From positions 248,001-312,000 of the forward strand of contig NZ_QWET01000004.1 in assembly GCF_003573545.1 (NCBI RefSeq): a stretch of 64,000 bases of DNA. The letters run 5' to 3'. This document shows, in pieces, positions 44,006 to 52,828 of the stretch. Position 1 is the stretch's first letter, and every line of letters begins with the position of its first letter. The position numbers and the translations under genes are program-made. The stretch comes from Mariniphaga sediminis. Lineage in GTDB: Bacteria > Bacteroidota > Bacteroidia > Bacteroidales > Prolixibacteraceae. Below the pieces are notes generated by a model, which searched no databases, had not been told where the DNA came from, and saw only the letters and a list, made by a program, of their open reading frames with translations.

Positions 44006-45714
44006 CTACCGGATTCTTAATGCTTGTTGGAGCAGGGCTGTTCCAAACTATTAACGCAGGATTATTTCAGCAAAACCCACACGGCGATGCTCTGAAAATC
44101 GACTGTGCCAAATGCCACTCTACTGAAGGATGGACTTTTTCTGCATCAGCGGCAGTTTTCAGTCACGATTCCACCCGGTTCAAACTGGAAGGTCAGCATG
44201 CTTATACCGATTGTAAGGCATGCCACACCTCACTGGTTTTTTCCAAAACCACAACCAACTGCGTGGATTGCCACACCGATATGCATAACAATACGGTTGG
44301 TTTTGATTGCGCCCGGTGCCACGACTCCAAATCATGGTTGGTACAAAACATATCTGAAATTCACCAAATGAGCCGTTTCCCGTTACTGGGAGCCCATAAT
44401 ACTGCGGATTGTGCATCGTGCCACACATCTGTTTCCTTTCTTGAATTTCAACCTTTGGGAGTTGAATGTATTGACTGCCACCGAAAGGAATACCTGGCAA
44501 CCACCACTCCGAATCATATTCAGTCCGAATTTTCCACCGATTGTATAGAATGTCACAAAATAGATGCTTTTACATGGACAACAGAGGGATTAAACCACGA
44601 CTTTTTCCCTTTAACCAAAGGGCATGAAACAAGCAACTGTGCAGCCTGTCACACCTCAGGGTTACAAGAGCCTTTATCCACAGATTGCTACAGTTGTCAT
44701 CAACAAAACTTTGCTACAGCCATTAATCCGTCTCACCAGCAGGAGGGATTTACCACAAACTGCATCGATTGTCATACTACTGACCCGGGCTGGCAGCCTG
44801 CAAAATTCGAAACTCACGATGCCTTTTACTTCCCAATCTACTCAGGCGAACACCGAGGTGAATGGGAAAGCTGCACCGATTGCCACACCCAGCCAGAAAA
44901 TTATTTAGTTTTTAGTTGTATTAATTGCCACGCACACAATCAAAATGAAATGGATAATGAACATCAGGGAATCAGCGGATATTCCTACAATAGTTTATCC
45001 TGCTTTGCCTGTCATCCCACTGGCAACAAAGAAGGCGCTTTCAACCATGGTGCTACAGAATTTCCGCTAACCGGCGCCCACCTGACTACTGAATGTGCCG
45101 ACTGCCATACCACTGGTTACGCAGGCACTTCCATGTTGTGTGGTTCATGTCATACAAACAATTTCAATGAAAGTACAAATCCGAATCATCAATCGCTGGC
45201 AATTCCTACAAACTGCGAAGATTGTCACACCACCAATCCCGGATGGGAACCGGCTTTGTTTCCCATTCATGGAGATTTTTATGCATTAAATGACGCGCAT
45301 GCATCCGTTGCAAACAATTGTTTCCTGTGTCATGAAGGAAATTACGCCAATACGCCAAACAGTTGCTACGGGTGTCATTCAACAGATTACAACAATACCA
45401 CAAACCCGGCACATGCACCTGCACAGTTTCCTACAGACTGCATATCTTGTCATAATGAAGCTGCCTGGTCTCCGTCAACCTTTAACCACGACGGGCAGTT
45501 CTTCCCTATCTACAGTGGAAGGCATCAGGGCGAATGGAATACATGTGTCGACTGCCACACCGAACCTACCAATTATTCCGTATTCTCCTGTATTATTTGT
45601 CACGAACACAACCAACCGGAAACAGATAGCAGGCATACAGATGTATCCGGATATGTTTATTCAAACACCAGTTGCTACACATGTCACCCAACCGGAATTG
45701 CAGAGGATGATTAG
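43987..45714 (+). CDS. Multiheme c-type cytochrome with 22 CxxCH motifs
   Basis: A 575-residue cytochrome with its own signal-like N-terminus (MRKLPLATGFLMLVGAGLFQ) and 22 CxxCH motifs. The first part resembles the preceding cytochrome (KIDCAKCHSTEGW, FKLEGQHAYTDCKACH). The second half has a distinct repeat with FFPIYSGxHxGEWxxCxDCH twice, near residues 280 and 510, and GYxYxxxxCxxCHPTG twice, pointing to an internal duplication. Its ATG overlaps the previous gene by 19 bases and its end overlaps the barrel gene by 8. It may be the partner or outer section of a heme wire; extracellular exposure is not shown by sequence alone. Confidence 0.92.
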   Translation: MRKLPLATGFLMLVGAGLFQTINAGLFQQNPHGDALKIDCAKCHSTEGWTFSASAAVFSHDSTRFKLEGQHAYTDCKACHTSLVFSKTTTNCVDCHTDMHNNTVGFDCARCHDSKSWLVQNISEIHQMSRFPLLGAHNTADCASCHTSVSFLEFQPLGVECIDCHRKEYLATTTPNHIQSEFSTDCIECHKIDAFTWTTEGLNHDFFPLTKGHETSNCAACHTSGLQEPLSTDCYSCHQQNFATAINPSHQQEGFTTNCIDCHTTDPGWQPAKFETHDAFYFPIYSGEHRGEWESCTDCHTQPENYLVFSCINCHAHNQNEMDNEHQGISGYSYNSLSCFACHPTGNKEGAFNHGATEFPLTGAHLTTECADCHTTGYAGTSMLCGSCHTNNFNESTNPNHQSLAIPTNCEDCHTTNPGWEPALFPIHGDFYALNDAHASVANNCFLCHEGNYANTPNSCYGCHSTDYNNTTNPAHAPAQFPTDCISCHNEAAWSPSTFNHDGQFFPIYSGRHQGEWNTCVDCHTEPTNYSVFSCIICHEHNQPETDSRHTDVSGYVYSNTSCYTCHPTGIAEDD

Positions 45715-47314
45715 AAAAAAAACATACAGGATCCCGGCTCTTTTTTTCACTTCTATTTTGAGTGCTGCGTTGCAGATTTCCGCACAAAATCTTCCAGGCA
45801 CGTCTCAAGGAAACATCTCATACATCACCAGCCAGAATATTTATGTGAAATTTGAATCTACTGAAGCGATTGAAAATGGGGACACACTTTTTATTTTACA
45901 AAATGAGGTTTTGGTTCCTGCCCTTGTGGTCCAGCACCATTCTTCCATCTCTTGCCTCTGTATGCCCCTCGAAAACCATACATTTCAAATTGCTGATATA
46001 ATTTTCGTTAAAAAGAAAAGAACAAAAAAAAATAGTTTGCAGGAAACGCCCCCGGAAAGTGTTCCTGAAAAAGACATAAGCGAACACGTCCTGACTTCGC
46101 AGGAAAAAGAGAGGGAGGAGAACTTCAGCGGAAGGCTTTCCTTCTCATCTTATTCCAATTTTGCAAATACATCTTCTGCTGACGCGCACCGGTTCCGTTA
46201 TACTTTCTCCTCAAAAGCCGATAATATCTCAAATTCGAACCTTTCCGCTGAAACTTACATTTCTTTCACACATAAGCAGGGCCAGTGGAATTTGGTAAGG
46301 GAAAATCTCAACAATGCCCTGAAAATATATAACCTGGCTCTAAAATACGAATGGAACAAATCGGCCACACTTTGGGCCGGGCGGAAAATCAACCCTGTCA
46401 TTGCCAACGTAGGCGCAATCGACGGATTACAGTTCGAATATAATTTCGGTAAAATATTTACAGGTATTGTGGCAGGTTCGCGACCCGATTTCGAAGATTA
46501 CGGGTATAATTTCAACTTGTTCGAATACGGTGGCTATTTCGGACAGAAACTGAAAGTAAAAAATGGTTTTGTACAAACATCGCTGGCTGTATTCGAACAA
46601 AGAAACAACGCTCAGGTCGATCGGCGATTTGCTTATTTTCAGCATACAAATTCAGCTGTCAAAAACTTACATCTTTTTTCTTCCATTGAATTGGACTTAT
46701 ATAAACTGGAAAACAACCAACCCAAAAACACACTGAACCTTATCAGTTTATATTTTTCTGTAAGCTACCGGATTTCCAGACGGATATCGCTATCTGGTTT
46801 ATATGACAACCGCAAAAACGTCATTTACTACGAAACATTCCGAAACTACGCTGACGAAGTATTGCAACAAGCCAGCCGGCAGGGAATCCGTTTTCGAGTA
46901 AATTACCGCCCGGTGAATTACCTCACATTTGGTATAAATGCAGGAACACGCTTCAAAAAAGAAGATCCACGGCCGACAAAAACATTAAATGGGTACGGTT
47001 CCTGTACCCGGATTCCAGGCATAAATACCTCGGTTAGCATATCTGGCTCACTCATGCAAACCGGTTACCTCGATGGCCATATTTACGGGGTGCGCTTCAC
47101 GAAGGACATTATCCCGGGAAAAATATTTTCCATGTTGCACTACCGGCACGCCGAATTTAAATATTCAAAATCAAGCCTGAAACAAAACATTGCGGAAATA
47201 GACTTTTCTTACCGTCTCAACAAAAAGTGGTATTGGTCTGTTAACTTTGAAATTACTGAATCAAAAAATGATTTTTATAATCGATTGTATTTTAGTACAA
47301 AATACAATTTCTGA
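45707..47314 (+). CDS. Outer-membrane beta-barrel protein of the cytochrome cluster
   Basis: A 535-residue protein with signal MIRKKTYRIPALFFTSILSA. Residues about 30-110 look like a small beta domain (KFESTEAIENGDTLFILQ), possibly SH3-like, then a charged low-complexity linker (KKRTKKNSLQETPPESVPEK). Residues about 145-535 show alternating aromatic and polar strands of a beta-barrel (YTFSSKADNISNSNLSAETY) and end KYNF, with the terminal aromatic typical of barrel insertion. The long upstream extension of the frame back to 45290 is only the other-frame shadow of the cytochrome gene; ATG 45707 starts the signal. No heme motif is present. It probably forms the porin around the cytochromes (inference). 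Confidence 0.82.
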   Translation: MIRKKTYRIPALFFTSILSAALQISAQNLPGTSQGNISYITSQNIYVKFESTEAIENGDTLFILQNEVLVPALVVQHHSSISCLCMPLENHTFQIADIIFVKKKRTKKNSLQETPPESVPEKDISEHVLTSQEKEREENFSGRLSFSSYSNFANTSSADAHRFRYTFSSKADNISNSNLSAETYISFTHKQGQWNLVRENLNNALKIYNLALKYEWNKSATLWAGRKINPVIANVGAIDGLQFEYNFGKIFTGIVAGSRPDFEDYGYNFNLFEYGGYFGQKLKVKNGFVQTSLAVFEQRNNAQVDRRFAYFQHTNSAVKNLHLFSSIELDLYKLENNQPKNTLNLISLYFSVSYRISRRISLSGLYDNRKNVIYYETFRNYADEVLQQASRQGIRFRVNYRPVNYLTFGINAGTRFKKEDPRPTKTLNGYGSCTRIPGINTSVSISGSLMQTGYLDGHIYGVRFTKDIIPGKIFSMLHYRHAEFKYSKSSLKQNIAEIDFSYRLNKKWYWSVNFEITESKNDFYNRLYFSTKYNF

Positions 47315-47379
47315 TAAAAAAGAAGCCAGGTTGGGCAAAAGAGTATATTACATTTTGAATGATATAATTAATTAAAAAA

Positions 47380-48120
47380 ATGAGAATCTTCTTAATATTG
47401 ATTTTAGCGTTAGGGGTGGCCTCGTGCGTAAGAAATAAAAACGGGCAATCAGTTCAGGGAACAGAAACTACAAATGAAAAAGTTTTTGAGGTCGCGGAAG
47501 TGATTCAGGCAAGTAGTTACACCTATCTGAAAGTAAAGGAAAATTCAGATGAAAAATGGATGGCTGTTACCAAACAGGACATCCGGGTTGGTGATGTGTA
47601 TTATTATGAAGGAGCATTACAAATGACCAATTTTCATAGTAAGGATTTAGACAGAACATTTGAAGAAGTCTATTTCATAAGCCAAATCAGCAAAAAGCCT
47701 TCGATGATGGACAAGCTGGAAAACATGGGCGGACCGGCTGAGCCGAAACACTCCGGTAAAATTGAGACAAAACAGAAGAGCACCATCAAGCTAGAAAAAA
47801 GCAACAGTGAAATGACCATTGCAGAGGTATTTGCCAACCGCGATAAATACAGTGGCAAAGGAATTGAAATCAGAGGGGTGGTGGTGAAGGTAAACAAGGA
47901 AATAATGGGCCGAAACTGGATCCATATTCAGGACGGAACCAGCAGCGATGGCAAATTCGACTTAACCATTACCTCGCAGGATTTGGCCCAGGTAAACGAC
48001 GAAGTAACTTTTAAGGGTGTAATCACGCTTGAAAAAGACTTTGGGGCCGGTTACTTTTACGATGTAATAATGGAAGACGCTTCACTTACAAACAAGGTAG
48101 AAGCTGGCGCAACCATGTAA
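47380..48120 (+). CDS. OB-fold lipoprotein at end of the cytochrome cluster
   Basis: A 246-residue lipoprotein (MRIFLILILALGVASC, lipid Cys16). A first beta-rich part (about 35-110) is joined by a charged linker to an OB-fold-like domain (about 150-240) with MTIAEVFANRDKYSGKGIEI and NWIHIQDGTS. Such periplasmic OB-fold proteins often accompany cytochrome or copper clusters in anaerobes, from memory, but their role is not defined. It lies 65 bases after the barrel gene and probably shares the transcript. Confidence 0.78.
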   Translation: MRIFLILILALGVASCVRNKNGQSVQGTETTNEKVFEVAEVIQASSYTYLKVKENSDEKWMAVTKQDIRVGDVYYYEGALQMTNFHSKDLDRTFEEVYFISQISKKPSMMDKLENMGGPAEPKHSGKIETKQKSTIKLEKSNSEMTIAEVFANRDKYSGKGIEIRGVVVKVNKEIMGRNWIHIQDGTSSDGKFDLTITSQDLAQVNDEVTFKGVITLEKDFGAGYFYDVIMEDASLTNKVEAGATM

Positions 48121-48152
48121 CCCAAAAGCTTTCTTCCGGCCCTTTTCAACCA

Positions 48153-49520
48153 TTACACTCTTTCATCCAGTGTAATATAATTTTGTTGAGGAAATACATT
48201 TTTATAGGCAGGACGGATAATCCTCCCGGAGCCAAACGTAAGCTCTTCCAGGCGGTGTGCACACCATCCTGCAATTCGTGACATGGCAAATAACGGGGTG
48301 TACAAAGGTTCCTTAATGCCGATACAATTATATACGAAACCCGAATAGAAATCGACATTGGCACATACCCGTTTGGCCACTTTGTCTCCTTTATATTCAT
48401 AGAATATCTGAGGGGCCAGGTTTTCAATCATCTCGTAGAGTTCATATTCTTCGAGACGGCCTTTTTCCCTGGCCAGTTCGCGGGCTTGGTTTTTCAGCAA
48501 CTTTGCCCGGGGATCGGAGATGGTGTAAACCGCATGGCCAATCCCGTATATCTTTCCGGAAAAATCGTTGGCCTGCCGGTTTAGTATTTTTTTCAGGTAA
48601 TCGGAAACTTCACCCTTGTTATCCCATTGTTTTACATTCTTCTTAATATTGTCCATCATACAAAGGACTTCGTGGTTTGCGCCGCCGTGCAAAGGCCCCT
48701 TTAGCGAGCCAAGTGCCGAAGCCACCGCCGAATAGGTATCAGTCAAAGTTGAACTGGTTACCCTGATCGTAAATGTTGAGTTGTTACCTCCGCCATGTTC
48801 TGCATGAAGAATCAGTGCAAGGTCAAGAATATCAGCTTCCAGCCGGGAATATTTACCTGCCCCTTTCATCATCATCAGAAAGTTCTCAGCAGTGCTCAAC
48901 TCCGGATCGGGATGCCGGATTGACAGCGTTCTTTTCTGATAATAATGACGCATGGAATGATAGGAATATGCAATGATGGTCGGGAATTTGGCAATCAAAT
49001 TCAACGACTGGTCAATCAGATTCTCGGTTGAAATGTCTTCTGCATTATCATCAAGAGTATATAAGGCAAGAACAGTTCTTGCCAAAACATTCATAATGTT
49101 TTGCCCTTTGTTGGCCAAAATCATACTGTTGGTAAAATCATCGGGAAGTTTGCGCAATTCCCCCATGTACTTCACGAACTCACTGAGCTCTGTTGCCGTA
49201 GGTAATTTCCCGGAAAGTAACAGGTAAACCACTTCGTCAAACCCATGACGCTTCTGCTCTGCGGCACCATGTACCAATTCCTCCACATCTATCCCGCGGT
49301 AGATCAATTTTCCGCCAGTAGGAACCAGAATGTCTCCCTCGCGCTGGTACCCGACCACATCACCAATATTGGTAAGGCCTACTAAAACTCCCGAATGGTC
49401 CGCATTGCGAAGCCCACGTTTCACATTAAATTTTTCAAAAAGAGAAGGTTCTATTTTTGAAACGTTTTCCACTGACCCGGATAAATATTTTACAACGGAA
49501 GAAATCTCTGACTTGCTCAT
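48153..49520 (-). CDS. gltA: Citrate synthase
   Basis: A 455-residue citrate synthase joining oxaloacetate and acetyl-CoA at the entry of the TCA cycle. Active-site regions are LHAEHGGGNNSTF, GPLHGGANHEVL, IYGIGHAVYTISDPRA and the catalytic Asp in ANVDFYSGF. It is longer than many bacterial type II enzymes because of N-terminal residues 1-45, as in other Bacteroidota. Methylcitrate synthase activity is the alternative. A -7-like CAAATTTA for this strand lies at 49546-49553. It converges with the OB-fold lipoprotein gene. Confidence 0.93.
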   Translation of the reverse strand: MSKSEISSVVKYLSGSVENVSKIEPSLFEKFNVKRGLRNADHSGVLVGLTNIGDVVGYQREGDILVPTGGKLIYRGIDVEELVHGAAEQKRHGFDEVVYLLLSGKLPTATELSEFVKYMGELRKLPDDFTNSMILANKGQNIMNVLARTVLALYTLDDNAEDISTENLIDQSLNLIAKFPTIIAYSYHSMRHYYQKRTLSIRHPDPELSTAENFLMMMKGAGKYSRLEADILDLALILHAEHGGGNNSTFTIRVTSSTLTDTYSAVASALGSLKGPLHGGANHEVLCMMDNIKKNVKQWDNKGEVSDYLKKILNRQANDFSGKIYGIGHAVYTISDPRAKLLKNQARELAREKGRLEEYELYEMIENLAPQIFYEYKGDKVAKRVCANVDFYSGFVYNCIGIKEPLYTPLFAMSRIAGWCAHRLEELTFGSGRIIRPAYKNVFPQQNYITLDERV

Positions 49521-49688
49521 AATAATCTCTGATAGTTATTCGATCCAAATTTACTTCAGGAACAAATTGAACGGACTGGAAGCAATAAAAATCAGATGCA
49601 TTGGAATGAAGATTTAATATTCATGATAAAAATCATGACAGTGCCAGTTGGAAGTAAATGATTAAATCACTCGTAAAGCAGGGTCAAA

Positions 49689-51116
49689 TCACTGTTCAAC
49701 CTGATAAGCTGGATTTGAAACGGGAAATTGAGCCCCTGATTCCAAAAGCTTGTTATCAAGTACCTTTTTGAGTTCCCTTGTTTTTTGGGGAAGTTTTGCT
49801 GACAAATCTGTTGTTTCTCCCGGATCAGCAGCCAGGTTAAATAATTCCATACGGCTGTCCTCGTAATAAACTACCAGCTTCCAGTCTCCTTCTCGTAATG
49901 CGGAACCCGGTTTCCAGGCGCTGCCGTGGTAATGTGGAAAATGCCAGAAAAGTACATCGCGCCCGATATTTCCATTTTGGGTCAGAACTGGCAGTAGACT
50001 TTCTCCATCATATTTTTCATGTTCAATACCTGCAAGATCTAAAATCGTTGTATAAAAATCCATGCTGATAACGGGTTGCTCTGCAACCTTGCCGTTTTCC
50101 TCAATATCCGGCCCGGCAATAATCAACGGCACCCGGATTCCTCCCTCGTAACACCAGCCTTTCCCGGCGCGCAACGGACCATTGCTGGTTGGGGCATTTT
50201 CCCTTGTAAGCGTGGAAAGTCCGCCATTGTCGCTGGTAAAAATGACCCATGTATTTTTATCCAGCTCCTGATTTCTGAGGGCTTCCATAACTCTCCCCAC
50301 GTTTTCATCCATCGCTGCCACCATGGAAGCAAAATCGGCATTCTCCTGCACCAGCTTCGTCCAACCATCGCCTTCTTTTTTATGCAGAACCGAATCAAGC
50401 GCCAAATTTTCCCTTTTTAGCCGGTATTTGCCGATGTGTTTTTTTGATGCCTGAATCGGAGTGTGCACGGTATAAAATGCAAGGTACAGCAAAAACGGAT
50501 GGCCGTTGCTTTCCCGGATAAACCGGATACTTTCATTCGTCAGCCGGTCGGTTAGGTATTCACCTTCGGGCCCGTCTTCCAGCTTCGGATTTTTGTAGGG
50601 TGAGTAGTATCCTCCAGGTGGGCTGCCCCGGTGGTGACCGCCAATATTGATATCAAACCCCTGATCTTCCGGAAAGAAACCTTCATCGCCTAAATGCCAT
50701 TTCCCAATGAAGCAGGTTTTATACCCGGCTTCTTTGAGCTTTTCAGCCAGGGTAACCTCCTCCAAAGCCAGTTCATTCTTATCCTGCGGGCCCAACAAAA
50801 GACGGTTTTTAGGATCGAGCCCGGGAATCCAGTCGGTAATATTCACCCGGTTCGGATGTTTTCCTGTCATTAGCGCCGCACGGGTAGGACTGCATACCGG
50901 ATTTGCTGCGTAAGCCTGGGTAAACCTTACCCCGTTTTCAGCAAGCCGGTCGATGTTCGGTGTGTCATAAAAACTTTCCGGGTAGTTACATTTTACATCG
51001 GCCCAGCCCAAATCATCCACCAGAATAAAAACAAAGTTGGGCGGCTGCTTTTCCCGGGAGCAGGAAAACCAAAGGATTGGGATAAAGATGAAAACCAACA
51101 GTTTAGTTCCGGACAT
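49689..51116 (-). CDS. Sulfatase (arylsulfatase type S1), lipoprotein
   Basis: A 475-residue formylglycine sulfatase with lipoprotein-like signal (ILWFSC, Cys19). Metal ligands sit in VDDLGWADV (Asp34/35). The modification motif CSPTR places the catalytic formylglycine precursor at Cys75. Later active-site pieces are TGKHPNR, IGKWHLGD and TSDNGG. It removes sulfate esters, probably from algal or host polysaccharides; with GH88 in the same window, uronic-acid-rich sulfated polysaccharides are conceivable (inference). No maturase gene is in the window. Confidence 0.9.
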   Translation of the reverse strand: MSGTKLLVFIFIPILWFSCSREKQPPNFVFILVDDLGWADVKCNYPESFYDTPNIDRLAENGVRFTQAYAANPVCSPTRAALMTGKHPNRVNITDWIPGLDPKNRLLLGPQDKNELALEEVTLAEKLKEAGYKTCFIGKWHLGDEGFFPEDQGFDINIGGHHRGSPPGGYYSPYKNPKLEDGPEGEYLTDRLTNESIRFIRESNGHPFLLYLAFYTVHTPIQASKKHIGKYRLKRENLALDSVLHKKEGDGWTKLVQENADFASMVAAMDENVGRVMEALRNQELDKNTWVIFTSDNGGLSTLTRENAPTSNGPLRAGKGWCYEGGIRVPLIIAGPDIEENGKVAEQPVISMDFYTTILDLAGIEHEKYDGESLLPVLTQNGNIGRDVLFWHFPHYHGSAWKPGSALREGDWKLVVYYEDSRMELFNLAADPGETTDLSAKLPQKTRELKKVLDNKLLESGAQFPVSNPAYQVEQ

Positions 51117-51314
51117 CTATAATATTTGACTGTTTCGTCAGATTTAATTCGTATTATTCAGCGAGCGACCCAGAGTTGCCCGCTGAATAATTGCTTCATG
51201 TTATATTCATTTGATGTACGATTGAACTCTAAAAACGTTGGCCTAGTACTGACATTTAATCAACTGAAAGAGCGAAACGAATTTAAAAGTTCAACTCAAA
51301 TGACAATTAGTACA

Positions 51315-52685
51315 TTATTTACTCATCTCCGCAAAATACTTGTAAAACAGCGGAATCGTTTTTATTCCGTTGAAAAACTGCTCCAGCGGATAATTCTCGT
51401 TGGGTGAGTGAATGGCATCCGACTCGAGGCCAAATCCCATCAAAACCGTTTTTATTCCCAACACCTCTTCGAACGTTGAAATAATAGGGATACTGCCTCC
51501 CGAACGCACTGGAACCGGACGTTTACCATACACATCGGAGTATGCTTTTTCTGCTGCCTGGTAGGCAGGAATGTCGATAGGACACACATATCCCTGGCCG
51601 CCATGCAACGGAGTTACCTCCACTTTAACAGATGCAGGCGCGATATTCTCAAAATAATTTTTGAACAATTCAGAAATTATTTGGTAGTCCTGATTGGGAA
51701 CCAGCCGGGTGGATATTTTGGCAAAAGCTTTCGACGGCAAAACGGTTTTGGCACCTTCGCCGGTATAGCCTCCCCATATTCCGCACACATCAAACGAAGG
51801 ACGGATGCCGGTACGTTCGGTGGTTGTAAATCCTTCCTCACCGGCCAACTCATCCACATCAATCGCCTTCTTATAAGCTTCCTTGCTAAATGGCGCCCGC
51901 CCCAACAGTTCACGTTCTTCAGAAGACACCGTCAACACATCGTCGTAAAACCCGGGGATGGTTACTTTTCCTTTTTCATCCACCATTTGATCGATCATGG
52001 AACAAAGTACATTTATCGGATTGGCCACTGCACCCCCAAACAAACCGGAATGCAAATCGCGGTTGGGACCGGTAACCTCCACCTGCCAGTAGGCCAGTCC
52101 ACGCAAACCGGTGGTAATAGACGGCGTGTCGGCAGAAATCATAGCTGTGTCGGAAACCAGAATCACATCGGCCTGCAACATCTCCTTGTGGTTTTCGCAC
52201 CACTTGCCAAGGTTGGGCGACCCAATCTCTTCCTCTCCTTCAATCATAAACTTCACATTGCAGGGAAGCGTACCGGTTTTTACCATCATTTCAAATGCTT
52301 TGGCATGCATCATGCCCTGCCCTTTATCATCGTCGGCACCGCGACCCCAGATTTTTCCTTCACGAACCTGCGGTTCAAACGGGTCGGTATCCCACTTTTC
52401 AATGGGATCAACTGGCATTACATCCATGTGGGAATAAACCAAAACAGTTGGTAAGTCCGGGTTAATAATTTTTTCAGCATAAGTAACCGGGTTCCCTTCG
52501 GTCTCAAAAACTTCAGCTTTATCCACTCCTGACTCCAGCAAAAGCTCTTTCCAATATTTGGCAGCTTTATACATATCAGGTTTATGTTCTTTAATGGAAC
52601 TGATTGATTGAATACGCATCAGTCCGAACAATTCATCCAAAAACCGGTCTTTGTTTGCTTCAATGTAATTATTGATGGTTTCCAT
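51315..52685 (-). CDS. M20-family dipeptidase
   Basis: A 456-residue zinc aminoacyl-peptidase. Catalytic features: VYSHMDVMPVDP (metal His and the Asp two residues on), WGRGADDDKGQ (bridging Asp), MIEGEEEIGSPN (catalytic Glu pair) and the C-terminal SDAIHSPNENYPL with the last His. No signal peptide, so cytoplasmic. It resembles carnosinase-like or broad-range dipeptidases. The 198-base gap to the sulfatase holds no visible gene. Confidence 0.92.
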   Translation of the reverse strand: METINNYIEANKDRFLDELFGLMRIQSISSIKEHKPDMYKAAKYWKELLLESGVDKAEVFETEGNPVTYAEKIINPDLPTVLVYSHMDVMPVDPIEKWDTDPFEPQVREGKIWGRGADDDKGQGMMHAKAFEMMVKTGTLPCNVKFMIEGEEEIGSPNLGKWCENHKEMLQADVILVSDTAMISADTPSITTGLRGLAYWQVEVTGPNRDLHSGLFGGAVANPINVLCSMIDQMVDEKGKVTIPGFYDDVLTVSSEERELLGRAPFSKEAYKKAIDVDELAGEEGFTTTERTGIRPSFDVCGIWGGYTGEGAKTVLPSKAFAKISTRLVPNQDYQIISELFKNYFENIAPASVKVEVTPLHGGQGYVCPIDIPAYQAAEKAYSDVYGKRPVPVRSGGSIPIISTFEEVLGIKTVLMGFGLESDAIHSPNENYPLEQFFNGIKTIPLFYKYFAEMSK

Positions 52686-52771
52686 AATTTATTTTTTTTG
52701 AAAATTTCAGTAAAAAATATAATTCGGAAAAAATACAGTTTTCTCTTTGAATAAGAAAAGCAAAATGTCAT

Positions 52772-52805
52772 AAAAAAAGGGCAACCTGTTAGCGGCTGCC
52801 CTTTC
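52772..52805 (-). terminator. Terminator of the TPR/OmpA-like lipoprotein gene
   Basis: On the minus strand AAAGGGCAGCC and GGTTGCCCTTT pair with one mismatch around CGCTAACA and are followed by seven T. It lies 24 bases downstream of the gene's stop. Confidence 0.83.
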
Positions 52806-52828
52806 AGTCATTCATATATCTTTAAACG

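Noticed and set aside
45290-45706. A long N-terminal extension of the barrel protein frame
   Set aside because: It overlaps the cytochrome gene in another frame and lacks signal features; the Cys-rich codons are the shadow of CxxCH motifs. ATG 45707 begins a proper signal peptide.
42416-45714. Repeated short DNA blocks in the cytochrome genes, considered as CRISPR or tandem repeats
   Set aside because: The blocks are uneven in spacing and follow the CxxCH codons; they are protein-level repeats.
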